Counted from the stretch's first letter, positions 8,748 through 21,135 are shown. The stretch: 64,000 nucleotides of DNA from Zhengitettix transpicula (GCA_037074705.1 CM073590.1:136605600-136669599), one strand, 5' to 3'. The notes: a model not told the origin generated them from the letters alone. Numbers and translations: made by a program.

Positions 8748-11700
8748 TTGCACTACTTGTTTCGAAAAAGACGGATTATCATGCCGTGCATTTTGCTTCA
8801 TATTAAGTCCGAAGCCCTGTGTTATATTTTCATTCGTCGCTAATTCATTATTCTCATACTATATGCTATTTTTTTATGATTTTACATTGAGATGTGAACA
8901 ACGTTTGTATGATGAACAGTTTCAAATACTCCAATTTTTTTTTCTACAAAAATTTACTTATGGATACCGGTTTAACAGAGGTTGATGCATTTGCAAATTG
9001 AGCTTCATTTGGTGACTCTTATGGAAACAAAAACTGTGTAATAATTTCGAACAATGTCTTGTAGATCCAGAGAATTGAGGCCCCAAACATCCTAAAATAA
9101 CTGAAATTAACTGAAACTGAATTCTACAATTTAATGTGTACTTAGAAGTTTCAAAGTTTCACTGACATATATTTTACGAATTTCTAAATGTTTGATAAGA
9201 ATGTAATGCAATCCGTAATGACTTACGGGTAGTGAAAAGAATTGAAGACATTTAAACTGCGTGTATTATAATTTTCAAAAATTTTAATGTCCGATAAAGC
9301 TCTATATCACTTTTAAATATTCCGCTTGTTTTAATATTTTGAATGTAAATATTGACATGATAATACATAATTCAGGAGAAATATTGATAACGAATTGAGT
9401 TTCAACTTAGTTTCTGAGTGTTTTGAATCGTACCCAGGTCTTATATTAGATCATTTCCTTATTTGATGTTTGCATTAATTTTGTTTGTGTGACTAGAGAA
9501 CAGCGTTGATTGCTTTTTTAAAGTTCTTTTTAAGACGATATATATTAGCTATAATAAACTCATTTTGACGCCTTATAGGACATTATTAACAAAACTGTTT
9601 AATCCGAGTTGGTTGAATGCTATCTTCAGTTGAGAAAATCATCTGTAAGCCTACTCGTATTACCTTAAATAATATGTCAGTTGCACACATGTTAATATTC
9701 GACTTAATTGCGTAAAAATGTTAATTTGAAAATAAAAACAGAAACCTTTGGACTAAACGCAACTTCGAAGATTAACAACATTATGCTTAATCATGAGAAT
9801 AAATTATTCTATTAATGTTTTGCTCTTAAGATTTATAAGATTACATTCGTATGTTAATATTACCGTCGGCCAAAATAATTAGGTCTATATTTCCGCTTTG
9901 TTCAATAATGACTTTTTTCCTACTGATTCAATGCAACGATAAATATTAAATCCCATACAGTTCTATAAAGTTCAGTGAAGACTGGCGTTGAATGAATTGA
10001 GGAGGAAATTTGCTTGTTTATTCGGCTCTATTCAATGCGCAATCGCATCGAATGCTTTTACAAGAAAGGGCGTAATATATTTACCTTGTTGGAACAGTTG
10101 CAAGGAAGATAGTGTGGGGGACGCCAGTCGATTTGAATTTGAAATTGGCTATTGGAAACCTATGGTCCCCAACCGGCGCTGGGATACATAAGCGATTTTA
10201 TTCTTATCCAAGTTTTTAAGGGAACAATCTTGTATATTGAACCAGAACTGATAATTTTAATTGAAGGGATTCAATGTAAAATTCAATTCAATTCTGGTCT
10301 TCAATTGAATTGTATAGAAATAGTTAATATATTTCAGAGGACTATGTCTTTTTTGTCAGAATGAATTACAAATTTCATTTGGAATTCAATGAAACTGAAT
10401 TCAAGAATTACATAAATATTTAAAAATATAATCCGGAAAGGGTGCTGTGAAGTTCTTCTTCGTTAGTCGTCGATGTCAATACATGCGTATATAAATAATG
10501 AACCATATACTCCAAAAGTTTACTTCTACAATACAATGCTTACGAAACTTTAATTAATATATACAGAGTCATAATAATTATAAATATTAGAAGTTTCCTC
10601 TTCGATTTCGTTTAGTAAATAATTCTAATAACTAATATTCATTTTCGGTGTTTGCATCAGCCTTAAAACCTTAATGACGGTAGTTATATATTGATTTATC
10701 TAAAAAATAAGCAACTTTCCTAGTTGATAATGGGTAATTTTATGTTTTGTATATGAATAAGTAAACAAATAGACAGTTGTTTACGAATAAAATTTGTGCC
10801 TTTTCCAATATCAATTAAAATTATTGAATATTACGCCATTTAAATGATATTCTACAAATTACAAAAAATTATTAATATTTAATTTTTCATTATGAACAGT
10901 ATTCCGCAGGGAAATTAAATGTATATGTAATAATATATGTGACATGAACAAAGGAACAATTTAAAATTTTTTAAATCTATCACAATATGATGATTCTGGT
11001 ACGTCTGTTGCCTCTAGACTGCGTTCCCAGGCCTCTACGCCTCCATACCGAAGTGACCGTTGTTTAACACCAAACTGGATGAACTTCGCACCACCTACTA
11101 AGTCTAGAGATTAGTTCAAACTCAACTGACTACTGATGTCTGTAAATCATCCCCAATGCTCTTCTATTTCCCACCTCACTGCCTTAACGAACATTATCTC
11201 CTCTTAACAACGGTTCCTTTTCTCATTGATAACTACAAACTTTCTTATTCTAAAATACCAAATTTAATCTTTTCCTTGCCTCGATAAATATCTTCCTTCT
11301 AAATCTTAAATAACAACTAGATGCTTTCTGTGATACTTAACAATTGGTTTTCCCGTGTCCCAGTATTTACTTGCTCCCTCCTTTTACATGATACAGTGTT
11401 CCTCAGAACAGTAATTTATTTTAATTTGTTGCATGCGAAAGAATTCGATAACAGTACTAATTTAGGATTAGGAGAAAAAGAGATAGACTTCCTTGTGTGC
11501 TTTACAATACGTATACAGATGAATTGGTCTGAAATGAGATCAGAACACGAATTAATACGCCAACATATATAGAAAAAATGGCAACTCTTACAAAATTAAA
11601 GACTTACGTGGTTAGGTATTTTTAAACAGATCAGTGAGGGAATGGAATGATCTGCGCTGCAATTCTATTATTGGTTTGTGAGAATTAATTAAGGAACAGA

Positions 11701-12289
11701 ACGAGGAATATTGTTGTATAGCACTGTGTAGTGCAGTGTATAGCGTTGTAAGTGGAATAGAAAATTTTCTATTCTCTTAATTGATAAGGTAATTAAAGTG
11801 TAATTAAGTGAATCAAAACAGTAGTGCCACAAATATTCAATTGTTTTGTGTGTTTATTCACGATATTTTAAAATTCGTAAAGCGGAACATGAATATGTTT
11901 TAAACGAATGGTGAGTCTCAGGATTATGAGACTGAAAATCGCTCAGCTCTAAGATCGGACAAGCATCGTCCTGCTCTCTACCGGGGAAGTGTTCATTATT
12001 CAGGGATAGTTTTTATACAATAGTCTTCCTTCATATGTAAAGAACAATAATGACTACAATAATTTTCGGAATCAGTATAAAAAGGTTCTACTGAAAGGCG
12101 TGTTTTACTCAGTACAGTAATTATTTGGTCTTTCCCCTAATAATTATTATTTTTTGTTTATACTGTAAAAATGTTGAATGTGTTACTCTTAAAACTACTT
12201 ATTTCATAATTTGCTTAGTCTATGTTGGTTTTTTCTGCTCTTTTGTTTGTTTGTGTCATGTAATGCATGTAGTATTTAAGGGACGACAT
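8746..12289. other. Long unassigned stretch
   Basis: AT-rich single-copy-looking DNA. Short ORFs of up to 83 codons occur (for example 9988-10191, 11321-11572) without recognisable motifs. The segment 10250-10410 is dense in ATTCAATT-type short inverted and direct repeats. No gene call is justified. Confidence 0.5.
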
Positions 12290-12697
12290 ATTCCTCGTCG
12301 ATCTGTTTCGTGAAGTGACTTGTCCGTTGTTTGTATTTCTTCCTAGTGTGCGTGTGTCAAGTTTTTTGTTGATTCTTGTGTGATGTGTAATTCCATATAT
12401 TATGATAGTTAATTCTCTAAATATTTATTCTCTACCTAGTGCGAATCGAATTTGTTTGCATTCTGTAAATAGTGTATTATACCATTAATATCCTTAAATA
12501 ATTTTAATTTTTATTATTATTACTATACAGTACTTTTAGTTATGTTGGACAGGGAAATTTATGTTCCCGATTTTAATTTATGTTTATGTTAACTTCTAAT
12601 TATTATTACTTGTAGCATCAAATTATTATATTGTAATTTTGCGTATTGATGTATTCTATTGAGCATTCAAGGACTAATTAAATAAATAAATAAATAA
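12290..12697 (+). mobile_element. Dispersed repeat family D, copy 1
   Basis: It aligns along its whole length with the minus strand of 53519-53925. Shared blocks are 'gtttcgtgaag', 'tcttgtgtgatgtgtaatt', 'tataccatta', 'gttggacagrgaaattt', 'tgttcccgat' and 'gttaacttctaatt'. It ends in an AATAAATAAATA run, a retroposon-like tail. No coding content is visible. It is likely the 3' untranslated end of a LINE or a SINE-like element, but I cannot name it. Confidence 0.65.
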
Positions 12698-15600
12698 GTA
12701 TTGACATACATTTATAACCTATAAGTATTTTTACTGGGTACATATTTTAAATAAAATTATTTTTTGATATATGCTCGATCGTGCGGTAGATTTTCAAACA
12801 ATGATGGCTCTTAATTGTTGTTTTCTTTAAAAATTAGCCCAAATGAATAAATATTATTTTTGCTTTGAAAGTAAAAACTTCTTTACAATATGATTTATAA
12901 TTACTAATTATGCTTCATAATTTTTTCTATTTGGTTGCTTATGTCGCCTGATGCGCCCACCTTTCTGTTTCACTGCACGGCATGACACGGCTCTGTTTGG
13001 TGCCCAAGTGCTGTCCGATTTGAAGCATAAAACTGAGGAAGTTTGTTGAGCTTTAGCGGAGGTGTTGGGGGGGGGGGGTGAAATTAATACTGCGCATGAG
13101 CATTTGTTATTTCCGATACAGATCCTGCGCTCAGAAGCTTGTAGCAATGACATTGCCAGCTGGCTGCACTAGCGGTAGCGCATATGCCACAAGTCGGGTA
13201 ATTTAAATTCTAAATAATATTGAAGCATAAATTTTCATTGTTAAAATGAGATTGTTATTTAGGTTCTTAAAAATAGAAAAATTAATTTTTACTAAATTAG
13301 TTTGTGCTCATGAACACATATGAACCAGCCACCAATGAATGTATTCATCAATTTTTCTCAATTTAATAATCACGTCAGAAGACTTAAAAAACAGGCTTGT
13401 GTTAGCATTCCGCGGTGCTAGTTGCAATAATGATATTTCTCTGCGCTTCCAATAATAATACATATCTTTAATGGACAATAAATCTCGCAGATACCCATCG
13501 TCAACTTTATTTTGTATAAAAAAATTTTTTTCCTCGTTACACCGATGTCAGTTACCAATCAATGTCTAGCAGACTTATTTGGAGATTTCATTAAAAATTC
13601 GTGAAATGGATAACCCAATAAATAGCTTGCAGATATGATGTCGAAATTTTCCGCGCGTAAATCTTGACGCGAAATTGAACTGTAAAACAGTATTGCCGCC
13701 ACAATTCGCGGCCACACCAAACTCTAGTTTGGCATGGTTGATGATATTTACACTAGTTATACACCGTTTCAAATTGAACTATTTTTCATCACCTTATTGA
13801 ATCTATTGCAGAGTTTTGTTAATGAGTAACGATTAATTTTCAAATGGCCGAAATCATTATTTTTTTCGGATATCACGAGGTGTATGTTTCATTTGAGGTG
13901 GAGTGTGTGTAGGGGAATTTACTGCGGAATTCCCCTTTGCTCGCAGGCTTCGAGAGATCGATACATCAAACGCGGACATTTTGTCTTGGGCTGAGCACTC
14001 GGCAGCTGGCCAAACCACTTGCTAGCGACCGCCGCATTAATGAGGCTCGGTGCTCTGATTTATCGCTTCCTATACCATGTGTTACGCACAACAGTTACGA
14101 CCAGGTGCCTATAATTTATAATTTGCACAACACGTGATGGACTCAAATTACACGAAGAATGTCATGTAAACTAGTTAGCCCTCGCTGGCTATGGCGTAAC
14201 TCTGGGAGCAATTAATAAGATTGTCATAGCCAGGCAGATGCAAAAATAATTTCTAAGCCTTTGATCAGAACAGGTTTTTGAACGATACCGATAATAATAA
14301 TTATAATAATAATAATAATAATAATAAAATAATAATAGGAACAGTAATAACAAAAGTAAATGTTGACATTTACATCAATATTAAAAATATAATAACATTT
14401 AAACAATTATTAAACCTTAGTTCTTTTCCGTATCGACAAATCTAAAAAATTAAGGAAAACGGAAGAGATAGAATCGAAAGCTACTTTTTTTTCTATATTA
14501 ATTTTAAAAATATCTCAACGTTTAAACAAGGTACGTATATCATTCTGGAAGAATTTTGATGATTTAAAATTAAGTCACGAAAATATTTTGTGATAAAAGA
14601 AATGACCTTCGATTTTGACGGATAGGGAAACTAAAATGTGGAAATTTCTGAGTCCAAACCGGTTTATGTGGAAGGAATGTACAACAACGTATAACTGTTA
14701 TGGAGGCCGGCCATTCTTTAGTGTAACACACAAACGTTTTGTTTTCTTCTTTCTTGTGATGTTCATTAGCAAGCAGAGAAGCACAAATTGTTCCGTGTGA
14801 TTTATGTAGTTTTCGACTAAAGTTTGTGGAACGATAAAAACTCAACTCTTCACATGGAACGTTTGATGGTTTTTACAAACTCACGAATAGTAGTTGGCTA
14901 AACATTGTTGGGGAAAGAAAGATATTTAGACATCTCTGAACGGATGTATTTAAAGTATAAAAATTCATCAGGGCCTAACAAACTATCAAAACCCTTCACC
15001 TGAATGCTTTCTTGTGGTCTAATTATGCATTCATCATAATGACCTTGTTTTATCCACGTTTTAATATTTTTCCGACATTTATTGTGGTTTTCCAGTGTTT
15101 ATTTACTTCCTTTAATCTTCTCTAGATTTTTCTTCTCTTTTTAATGAAGTTAATCTTCGTAAACTCAGGCCCACCTATCAAATGGCAGCACAGGAGCTCG
15201 TTTAGAATCCCATTAGTTCCAGTGCCCTTTGCTGCTGGGAAATCTCTCTTTTCGCAATGTGTCCTAGAGACAGATGTTTCATATCTCTTACTCGTTACAC
15301 TGGGGCCATTTATCTTATACTACGAGCGAAACTACTCCTTTAGCGACCTCTTACAATCGTTCCCTATACCACCTTTTCGTTTTGTGTACTAGCCGGCAAC
15401 TTAAGCTCTGATGACATTTGAATATCATTACATTTTCAAATACGCTTCATTCGAGATTTATACTTATATTGACCTTCTGCATTAAAAATATTGACGTAAA
15501 TTCTTGAAAGTGATGTATTTTAAATTATATATCTCTTTACCCTAAGTACTTTTATTCGTTTTTTCCAATTATCTTTATCCGTGCAAACTTTTTTTCGGAG

Positions 15601-18332
15601 TTTCTTTATTTTTTTAATTACACATATATAACTTTATAAAATGAGGACAAATGTCAGATTATTTTCCGAGAAACAGAATAATATATTGAAAATCAAAACA
15701 CAAGAGGGATATGTTAATTTTACGAAAGGAATTTACGTTAACTGTGAAGCTTGACCACGAACATTGCTGCCTTTTTAATTTTTTTCTCAATTTTGCTAAT
15801 TTATTATTGATTGCCACTTTTTATGTCTGTTCTCGTGTGTCTACTCTAATATTATCTCAAGCTTAATTGCACTTATCTTAAACTCGTTACACTTGCACGT
15901 TCCCGACGAACACTTCTCAGACGTACTGAACAATTATTCACGTTTATCAGGCTTTGTTTCTATGGCGCCCTGCAGTCTGGAAAATTCTTACTAGTGACCA
16001 TTAATATGTAGATTGCAAAGTTTCCGATAAAAGTTACATAACTTTGTTCGATTCCAGGTTTGTTCTGCAAATATGGATGTGGTTGTAACAGTATTGTCAA
16101 TAGTCATATATTTTAATATTCCTAATTAGTTACACTCATAAAGCGAGAGATAACGCACGAGAGATGCCGATTGAACTGCAACACTGTCAGAGAATATTTT
16201 GAAATTCGGATATTCTACTTTGTTAAATATGTTGAAACATTCTTCTCCATGTGGTTTATGCATTGACAATGAGGCTATGATACAAAAAAATTCGGATTCG
16301 AACTTTAATTCGTATATTAGTTAAAGTAACAACTGTTTTCTAGCATTGTGTCGATTATGTGGGAACCTATTAATAGGAATATTTATATAATTAGGATATC
16401 GTTTAGTGGAGGAATTTGAGAAACTATAAATCGTTGTACATTAAGATGATCCGGTGGTTTCTCTGGAAATTTTAATGTCAGCCCTAGGGAAAATCTGGAT
16501 ATTGTACCGCGATCGCAATGTCACCTGCCTCAATCTCGACAACAATGCAATACGGCTGTGACACTAACAACTGTGCATTCGGTGTCCATAAATCTTTGAG
16601 TAATTAGATATTATATTTTCGTATAAATAAATTCATTTTTCTTTACATGTATACCTTGTATCAAGAAAGTGCAAGTACATTCTTGAATTTTTATGTGCTT
16701 TAACATGAGATGTTAATGATACTTCTACAATTATACAATTACCCTAAATTTGATTGATCCGAAAAATAAATTATTAAATAGTCGTGCAGTATTTGGAAGA
16801 AAGTCTGATTTTGAATGCATATTTATTTTGTCCTGCTTATGACTATACAAAATTGAAACATTTTGAAAATTTTCACTTAATCGTTAGATTTTTGGATAAT
16901 TAATTAATTATATAATGCTTTTTTGAAGTATTTTTTGGGGGCGGGCGATTATTTAATTTTGCATTTTCCAATTACTAACAGTAGCATCCAAGTATACGAG
17001 AAAAAGCAGTTACAACATTCCTAGTTAGACTGTAGGCTTATAATGGTACCAACATTTCTACCGATTATACTTTTTATGCTCCCCTGCGAATGAGATTGTA
17101 TTGCATATTTAGGAAACCATTCTTAAAATACTTTATTTAGATTTCCAGCTGGGGTGAACGAGAAAGTGCATCTATGAATCTTTGTTAGACAGCAACCTTC
17201 GTGACTTAATCTGCTGTTGCACGACAGAAACACATCTATCAAGGAAAACATCATCCAGTAAACTCTCAAGTTTTCATTAAACTGAAAATCTTCGGGGTCT
17301 TGATTATAATAGTAAAATTAAGGATATGTGTGATATGTTGCATAATTCATTTCCCTTTATTACATAGACAAAGGATGAACTTGGGAGTTTGTAGAGAGCG
17401 ATACATCACAATTTAATGTTTAACAACGATGCTTCACAATCCATATTTCTAAGTCAGCACTAAATAGTTTAAAAAACGAACAAAGCAACTTGTTGCCCAC
17501 CGAGTGAATGACGTAATTAGTCAAGGGAAGACTAATGAGGTGGATTAGGCTTTTATCAACTTCTTAATTTCACTGATTTTCTGCAGCCGAGTGAGTCCCG
17601 ATTCAACAGCAATATCTCTTTCTAGTTTAATCATAGAAATGATAAAAAGCGACGATTGTACTTAAGGTAATACAATACATGGATTATTGGGGTGTGTGTA
17701 AATTATTCCGGAATGAACAAAATAATTTATAATAATAATTTATTTAAATAATTCCATGAGTATAAAATTTAATTATATTTACCGATCTTGGTATCTGGGC
17801 GGTATTCATCTCAATTAATTAAATCTTTTATTCCATATTAGCAGATTTTTCTATCACTAAATATACTTACGATAGTTTATTACACGATGCGTTTGATAAA
17901 GAAACCATCTATATCACTTTAAAGAAAGGCAATATTATAAGAGAGTACGCAAAAATCTGTTTGAATGTAAGGTGAAGGAGCAAAGCCAGTTACGTGAAAT
18001 TCAATATTAATATTTACATTCAGAAACCATTTTTCTTTGAATTAGTCCAATATTTATTCTGTACTAAATAATTAATAATTTTAAAAACGTAATATAATTT
18101 TTTTATTTGGAATTTTTATAATGAATAAATTCAATTGAATTTTTCAACGTTTAATGGTGTTGATCAACATACACGAAGAGATATTAGCATTAGGATGCTC
18201 AGAAATATACAATCTTTATTTCAAGAAAGGAATTTACTTAAATTTATTGTTATAAATTAGCAATTCATGTATTTCTTCGGTCGCCAGAAACTAGAGGTTT
18301 ATTGGCTTCAAAATATTTAAGAATATTATAAC
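12698..18332. other. Long unassigned stretch
   Basis: AT-rich with small landmarks: a G12 run at 13067-13078, a 9 bp inverted repeat around 13911-13936 ('aggggaatt'/'aattcccct'), and a (TAA)n run at 14296-14338. The short ORFs here (for example 12908-13153 minus, 14570-14845 minus) overlap simple or open AT sequence and show no motif. I see no gene. Confidence 0.5.
14290..14338. repeat. (TAA)n microsatellite
   Basis: Nearly pure ATA/TAA trinucleotide run. Confidence 0.95.
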
Positions 18333-18377
18333 AAGTGAAACTATTGTAGAACGAAGGTTTTCCCGGTGTAGAAAGTT

Positions 18378-19216
18378 AGTAAAAGTTTCTCGGGCTTCCA
18401 GCCGGGTAAACTCGTCGATAGCACGCGACGTTTCGATGACATTCAGCGTCATCATCTTCTGGCGAAGTGCCGAGTTGTCTGAACGGATCCCCTTATATAT
18501 GTTTGCGGCAGTGGCGGGGGTAGGTGGTCCTCTGATTGGCTGGCGCCTCAGTCTGCGGCGGGGTGTCGCGCGCATCTCCAGCTGGCTTCGTGCAGCGGGT
18601 GTTGGTGCCGCCCACCGCCTTCCCGGCGGGGTCGGACGCGGGAGTCGCATTATCGGCTCCCTTGTCCTGGGAAGTTCCAGCGTCCCGAGCTTGGGCTTGT
18701 CGTCTCAGACCGGCGACTAGTGGTCCCCAGGCCCGGCTGAGACCGAACCCCGTGTCCCTGTTCAGGAGGTTGTCCTGCAATCTTATCTCCACTGCCTCTA
18801 GTAGCACACTGTCCCAGTAGTTATTGGCGTGGCCTAGCAATCTGGTATTTTCCCGATTTATCCGGTGTCCGGTTACAATAGCATGCTCGGCCACTGCGGA
18901 TTTTGTCGGTTGTTTTAGTCGCCACCACCTCAGGTGTTCGGTCATTCTCTCTTCCACCGTTCTTATAGTCTGGCCAACGTATTTTTGGCCACATTCGCAC
19001 GTGACCTCATACACACCCGGTGTTCTAAGGCCAAGGCTATCCTTAGTTGGGGGGAGGAAACTCCTAATTTTCCTCTGAGGCCGAAAGACAGTTCTGACGT
19101 CATGCTTCGCCAGGATCCTGCCTATTTTTCCCGAGGTGCTACCCGCATAGGGGAGGAAAGCCACTTTCTCACTCTTCGGCTGTTCAATATTCCTCAGCTT
19201 CCTGCCCCTTATCGCC
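18378..19216. repeat. Inverted repeat arm 1 of PLE composite
   Basis: About 839 bp, pairing with 19676-20514. The arms look identical or nearly so, which indicates a recent insertion, gene conversion or an assembly fold-back. Confidence 0.85.
18421..18470 (-). ncRNA. Hammerhead-like motif, arm 1 copy
   Basis: Mirror copy of the motif at 20422-20471, read on the minus strand. It lies in the terminal region 3' of the endonuclease frame, just as in arm 2. See the arm 2 entry for the pairing details. Confidence 0.5.
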
Positions 19217-19686
19217 CTTCGAATCTGTTCCTCCGAGTAGCCGTTGGCGCGAAAGGTTCCTCTGAGAAATTCAATTTCTCCCTTTAGGCTTTTCCCATCG
19301 GAGATGGTACGGGCCCTATGTATTAGCGTACTCAGAACTGTGGACTTTTGGGTGGGGTGGTGGTAACTGCTGGCGTGCAAATACAAGTCCGTATGAGTTG
19401 GTTTCCTGTATACGCTGTGCGCGAGCGTCCCGTCTGGTCTCCGGGTTACCAAAACGTCCAGGAATGGCAGACATCCTCTAGTTTCTACCTCCATGGTAAA
19501 CTGGATATTGGGATGGACGCTGTTGAGGTGTTCTAAGAAGACGGGAAGCGTTTCTTCGCCATGGGGCCAGATGACAAATGTGTCATCCACGTACCTGAGG
19601 AAACAAGTAGGTTTTAGTGGAGCCTTCTCAAGAGCCAGCTCCTCGAAGTGTTCCATATACAGGTTGGCGACTGCAGGCGATAAGGG
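18493..19686 (-). pseudogene. PLE reverse transcriptase (C-terminal part) plus GIY-YIG endonuclease
   Basis: The frame starts inside RT with 'PLSPAVANLYMEHFEE' (from 19686), followed by the RT active-site box YVDD (residues 22-25 counted from the Met at 19656). Next comes the thumb-region motif 'YRKPTHTDLYLHASS' (83-97), a linker, then the GIY-YIG endonuclease: GVY (214-216), CEC, YVGQT (226-230), R232 and EH (240-241). The C-terminus is a low-complexity Pro/Ala/Thr-rich tail that ends at 18493. The N-terminal half of RT, including the first catalytic Asp region, is missing because the copy is truncated at 19676. The remaining frame is open for about 395 codons, so decay is slight. It cannot encode a working RT. 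The encoded protein would normally carry out target-primed reverse transcription in the nucleus. Confidence 0.9.
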
Positions 19687-20399
19687 GCAGGAAGCTGAGG
19701 AATATTGAACAGCCGAAGAGTGAGAAAGTGGCTTTCCTCCCCTATGCGGGTAGCACCTCGGGAAAAATAGGCAGGATCCTGGCGAAGCATGACGTCAGAA
19801 CTGTCTTTCGGCCTCAGAGGAAAATTAGGAGTTTCCTCCCCCCAACTAAGGATAGCCTTGGCCTTAGAACACCGGGTGTGTATGAGGTCACGTGCGAATG
19901 TGGCCAAAAATACGTTGGCCAGACTATAAGAACGGTGGAAGAGAGAATGACCGAACACCTGAGGTGGTGGCGACTAAAACAACCGACAAAATCCGCAGTG
20001 GCCGAGCATGCTATTGTAACCGGACACCGGATAAATCGGGAAAATACCAGATTGCTAGGCCACGCCAATAACTACTGGGACAGTGTGCTACTAGAGGCAG
20101 TGGAGATAAGATTGCAGGACAACCTCCTGAACAGGGACACGGGGTTCGGTCTCAGCCGGGCCTGGGGACCACTAGTCGCCGGTCTGAGACGACAAGCCCA
20201 AGCTCGGGACGCTGGAACTTCCCAGGACAAGGGAGCCGATAATGCGACTCCCGCGTCCGACCCCGCCGGGAAGGCGGTGGGCGGCACCAACACCCGCTGC
20301 ACGAAGCCAGCTGGAGATGCGCGCGACACCCCGCCGCAGACTGAGGCGCCAGCCAATCAGAGGACCACCTACCCCCGCCACTGCCGCAAACATATATAA
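19676..20399 (+). pseudogene. PLE endonuclease, arm 2 duplicate
   Basis: The plus-strand frame carries the same endonuclease segment as arm 1 (linker IRGRKLRNIEQPK, then GVYEVTCECG, YVGQT, EH and the low-complexity tail). An ORF track would start it at 19617, but 19617-19675 is antisense RT sequence, so the first residues are an artefact of the inverted junction. No RT is joined in frame. It is a passenger of the fold-back, not a gene. Confidence 0.85.
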
Positions 20400-20421
20400 G
20401 GGGATCCGTTCAGACAACTCG

Positions 20422-20471
20422 GCACTTCGCCAGAAGATGATGACGCTGAATGTCATCGAAACGTCGCGTGC
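20422..20471 (+). ncRNA. Hammerhead-like self-cleaving RNA motif, arm 2
   Basis: GCA (20422-20424), bulge CTT, CGC (20428-20430), core CAGAAGA (20431-20437), one extra T, stem II GATGAC (20439-20444) with GTCATC (20452-20457), then GAAA, palindrome ACGT (20461-20464), C at 20465 as predicted cleavage residue, GCG (20466-20468) and TGC (20469-20471) closing stem I. Compared with the motif at 3341, stem I (CGC/GCG versus CAC/GTG) and stem II (GATGAC/GTCATC versus GATGGC/GCCATC) change on both sides at once, which supports pairing. The core has A in place of the invariant U4, so this copy may be inactive. Confidence 0.55.
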
Positions 20472-20526
20472 TATCGACGAGTTTACCCGGCTGGAAGCCC
20501 GAGAAACTTTTACTAAGTGAAACTAT

Positions 20527-21000
20527 ATATGTATAGTGTTAAAACAAATGAAAACTCTAGTTCTATTAAGAATTATTTATTTCAATTATTTTGTAATTGT
20601 ATACTATTTATGTGTCTTAAAAATGAAACGAATTTAATGATACAATTATTTGTGTACTTGTTAGAAGAAATAATCAAATGTGGCCAATTTCTTTGGGCGC
20701 ACTGCCAAAAGTTTGGAAACTGTCTCTTTTGTCCCTCAGAATTTTTACTATTTTACTGGATATTACGTTAATTGAATTATATCCTAGTCGATTACTGCCA
20801 CTAATCTAGTTCTATTCAGTCATAAATAACTTTTTCAGAGTTAAATGCTTGGCAATGATTTCAAATTTTACTGATTTAATACTTAAAAAGTCTACTTTTC
20901 ACAAGGAAAATATTTACATTGCATTAATTATTTGTTTGTTAATTAGTATAAATATAATTAAAACAAACAGGATTGTATCATAGTATCATAGTAAGTTGCT
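20527..21000. other. Unassigned AT-rich stretch
   Basis: One 84-codon ORF (20517-20771) starts in the PLE target duplication and has no motif. I see nothing else. Confidence 0.5.
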
Positions 21001-21135
21001 TATTTTCTCGGGATTCCAACCGGGTGAAAACATTGTAATTACACGATGTTTCGTCTTCAAGTGAATATGCTGGCAGTGAAAGCCAAATTTCAACTTCAAA
21101 CGAAGATGATGGCAGTGACCACCGTCGATACACAG
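21001..21135 (-). mobile_element. Old PLE terminal remnant
   Basis: Begins 'tctcgggattccaaccgggt', the same terminal block as in the mini-PLEs, followed by 'acgatgtttcg' and later 'cgaagatgatggcagtga', recalling the hammerhead-like region. It is heavily mutated and no flanking duplication was found. Orientation is inferred from the terminal block. Confidence 0.55.

Larger units (their letters stand above)
19676..20514. repeat. Inverted repeat arm 2 of PLE composite
   Basis: Reverse complement of 18378-19216. Confidence 0.85.
18333..20526 (-). mobile_element. Fold-back Penelope-like composite with long inverted arms
   Basis: A 12 bp direct repeat 'aagtgaaactat' (18333-18344 and 20515-20526) encloses a 2170 bp insertion. 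It starts with an asymmetric tail holding 'aggttttcccggtgta' (about 18354-18369). Arm 1 (about 18378-19216) is the reverse complement of arm 2 (19676-20514): position x pairs with 38892 minus x, and translated products of both arms agree where compared. The 460 bp loop (19217-19675) carries the C-terminal part of RT. Each arm carries the GIY-YIG endonuclease and element terminus. The inner end of arm 2 shares 'ccccttatcgcc' with the RT coding strand at the junction, so microhomology-driven template switching during insertion is likely. PLEs are known for inverted and partial-tandem copies with a short one-sided extension. Confidence 0.85.

Noticed and set aside
13145..13200. tRNA-like string 'gcactagcggtagcgcatat'
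   Set aside because: I found no matching B box or acceptor stem at the right distance.
13911..13936. Small inverted repeat 'aggggaatt'/'aattcccct'
   Set aside because: It is a 9 bp stem with no nearby gene or element end; inverted repeats of this size are expected by chance in long AT-rich DNA.
18436..18720. Multiple 70-120 codon ORFs on the opposite strand of the PLE arms, repeated at 20172-20456
   Set aside because: They are antisense shadows of the endonuclease frame, present twice because the arms are inverted copies.
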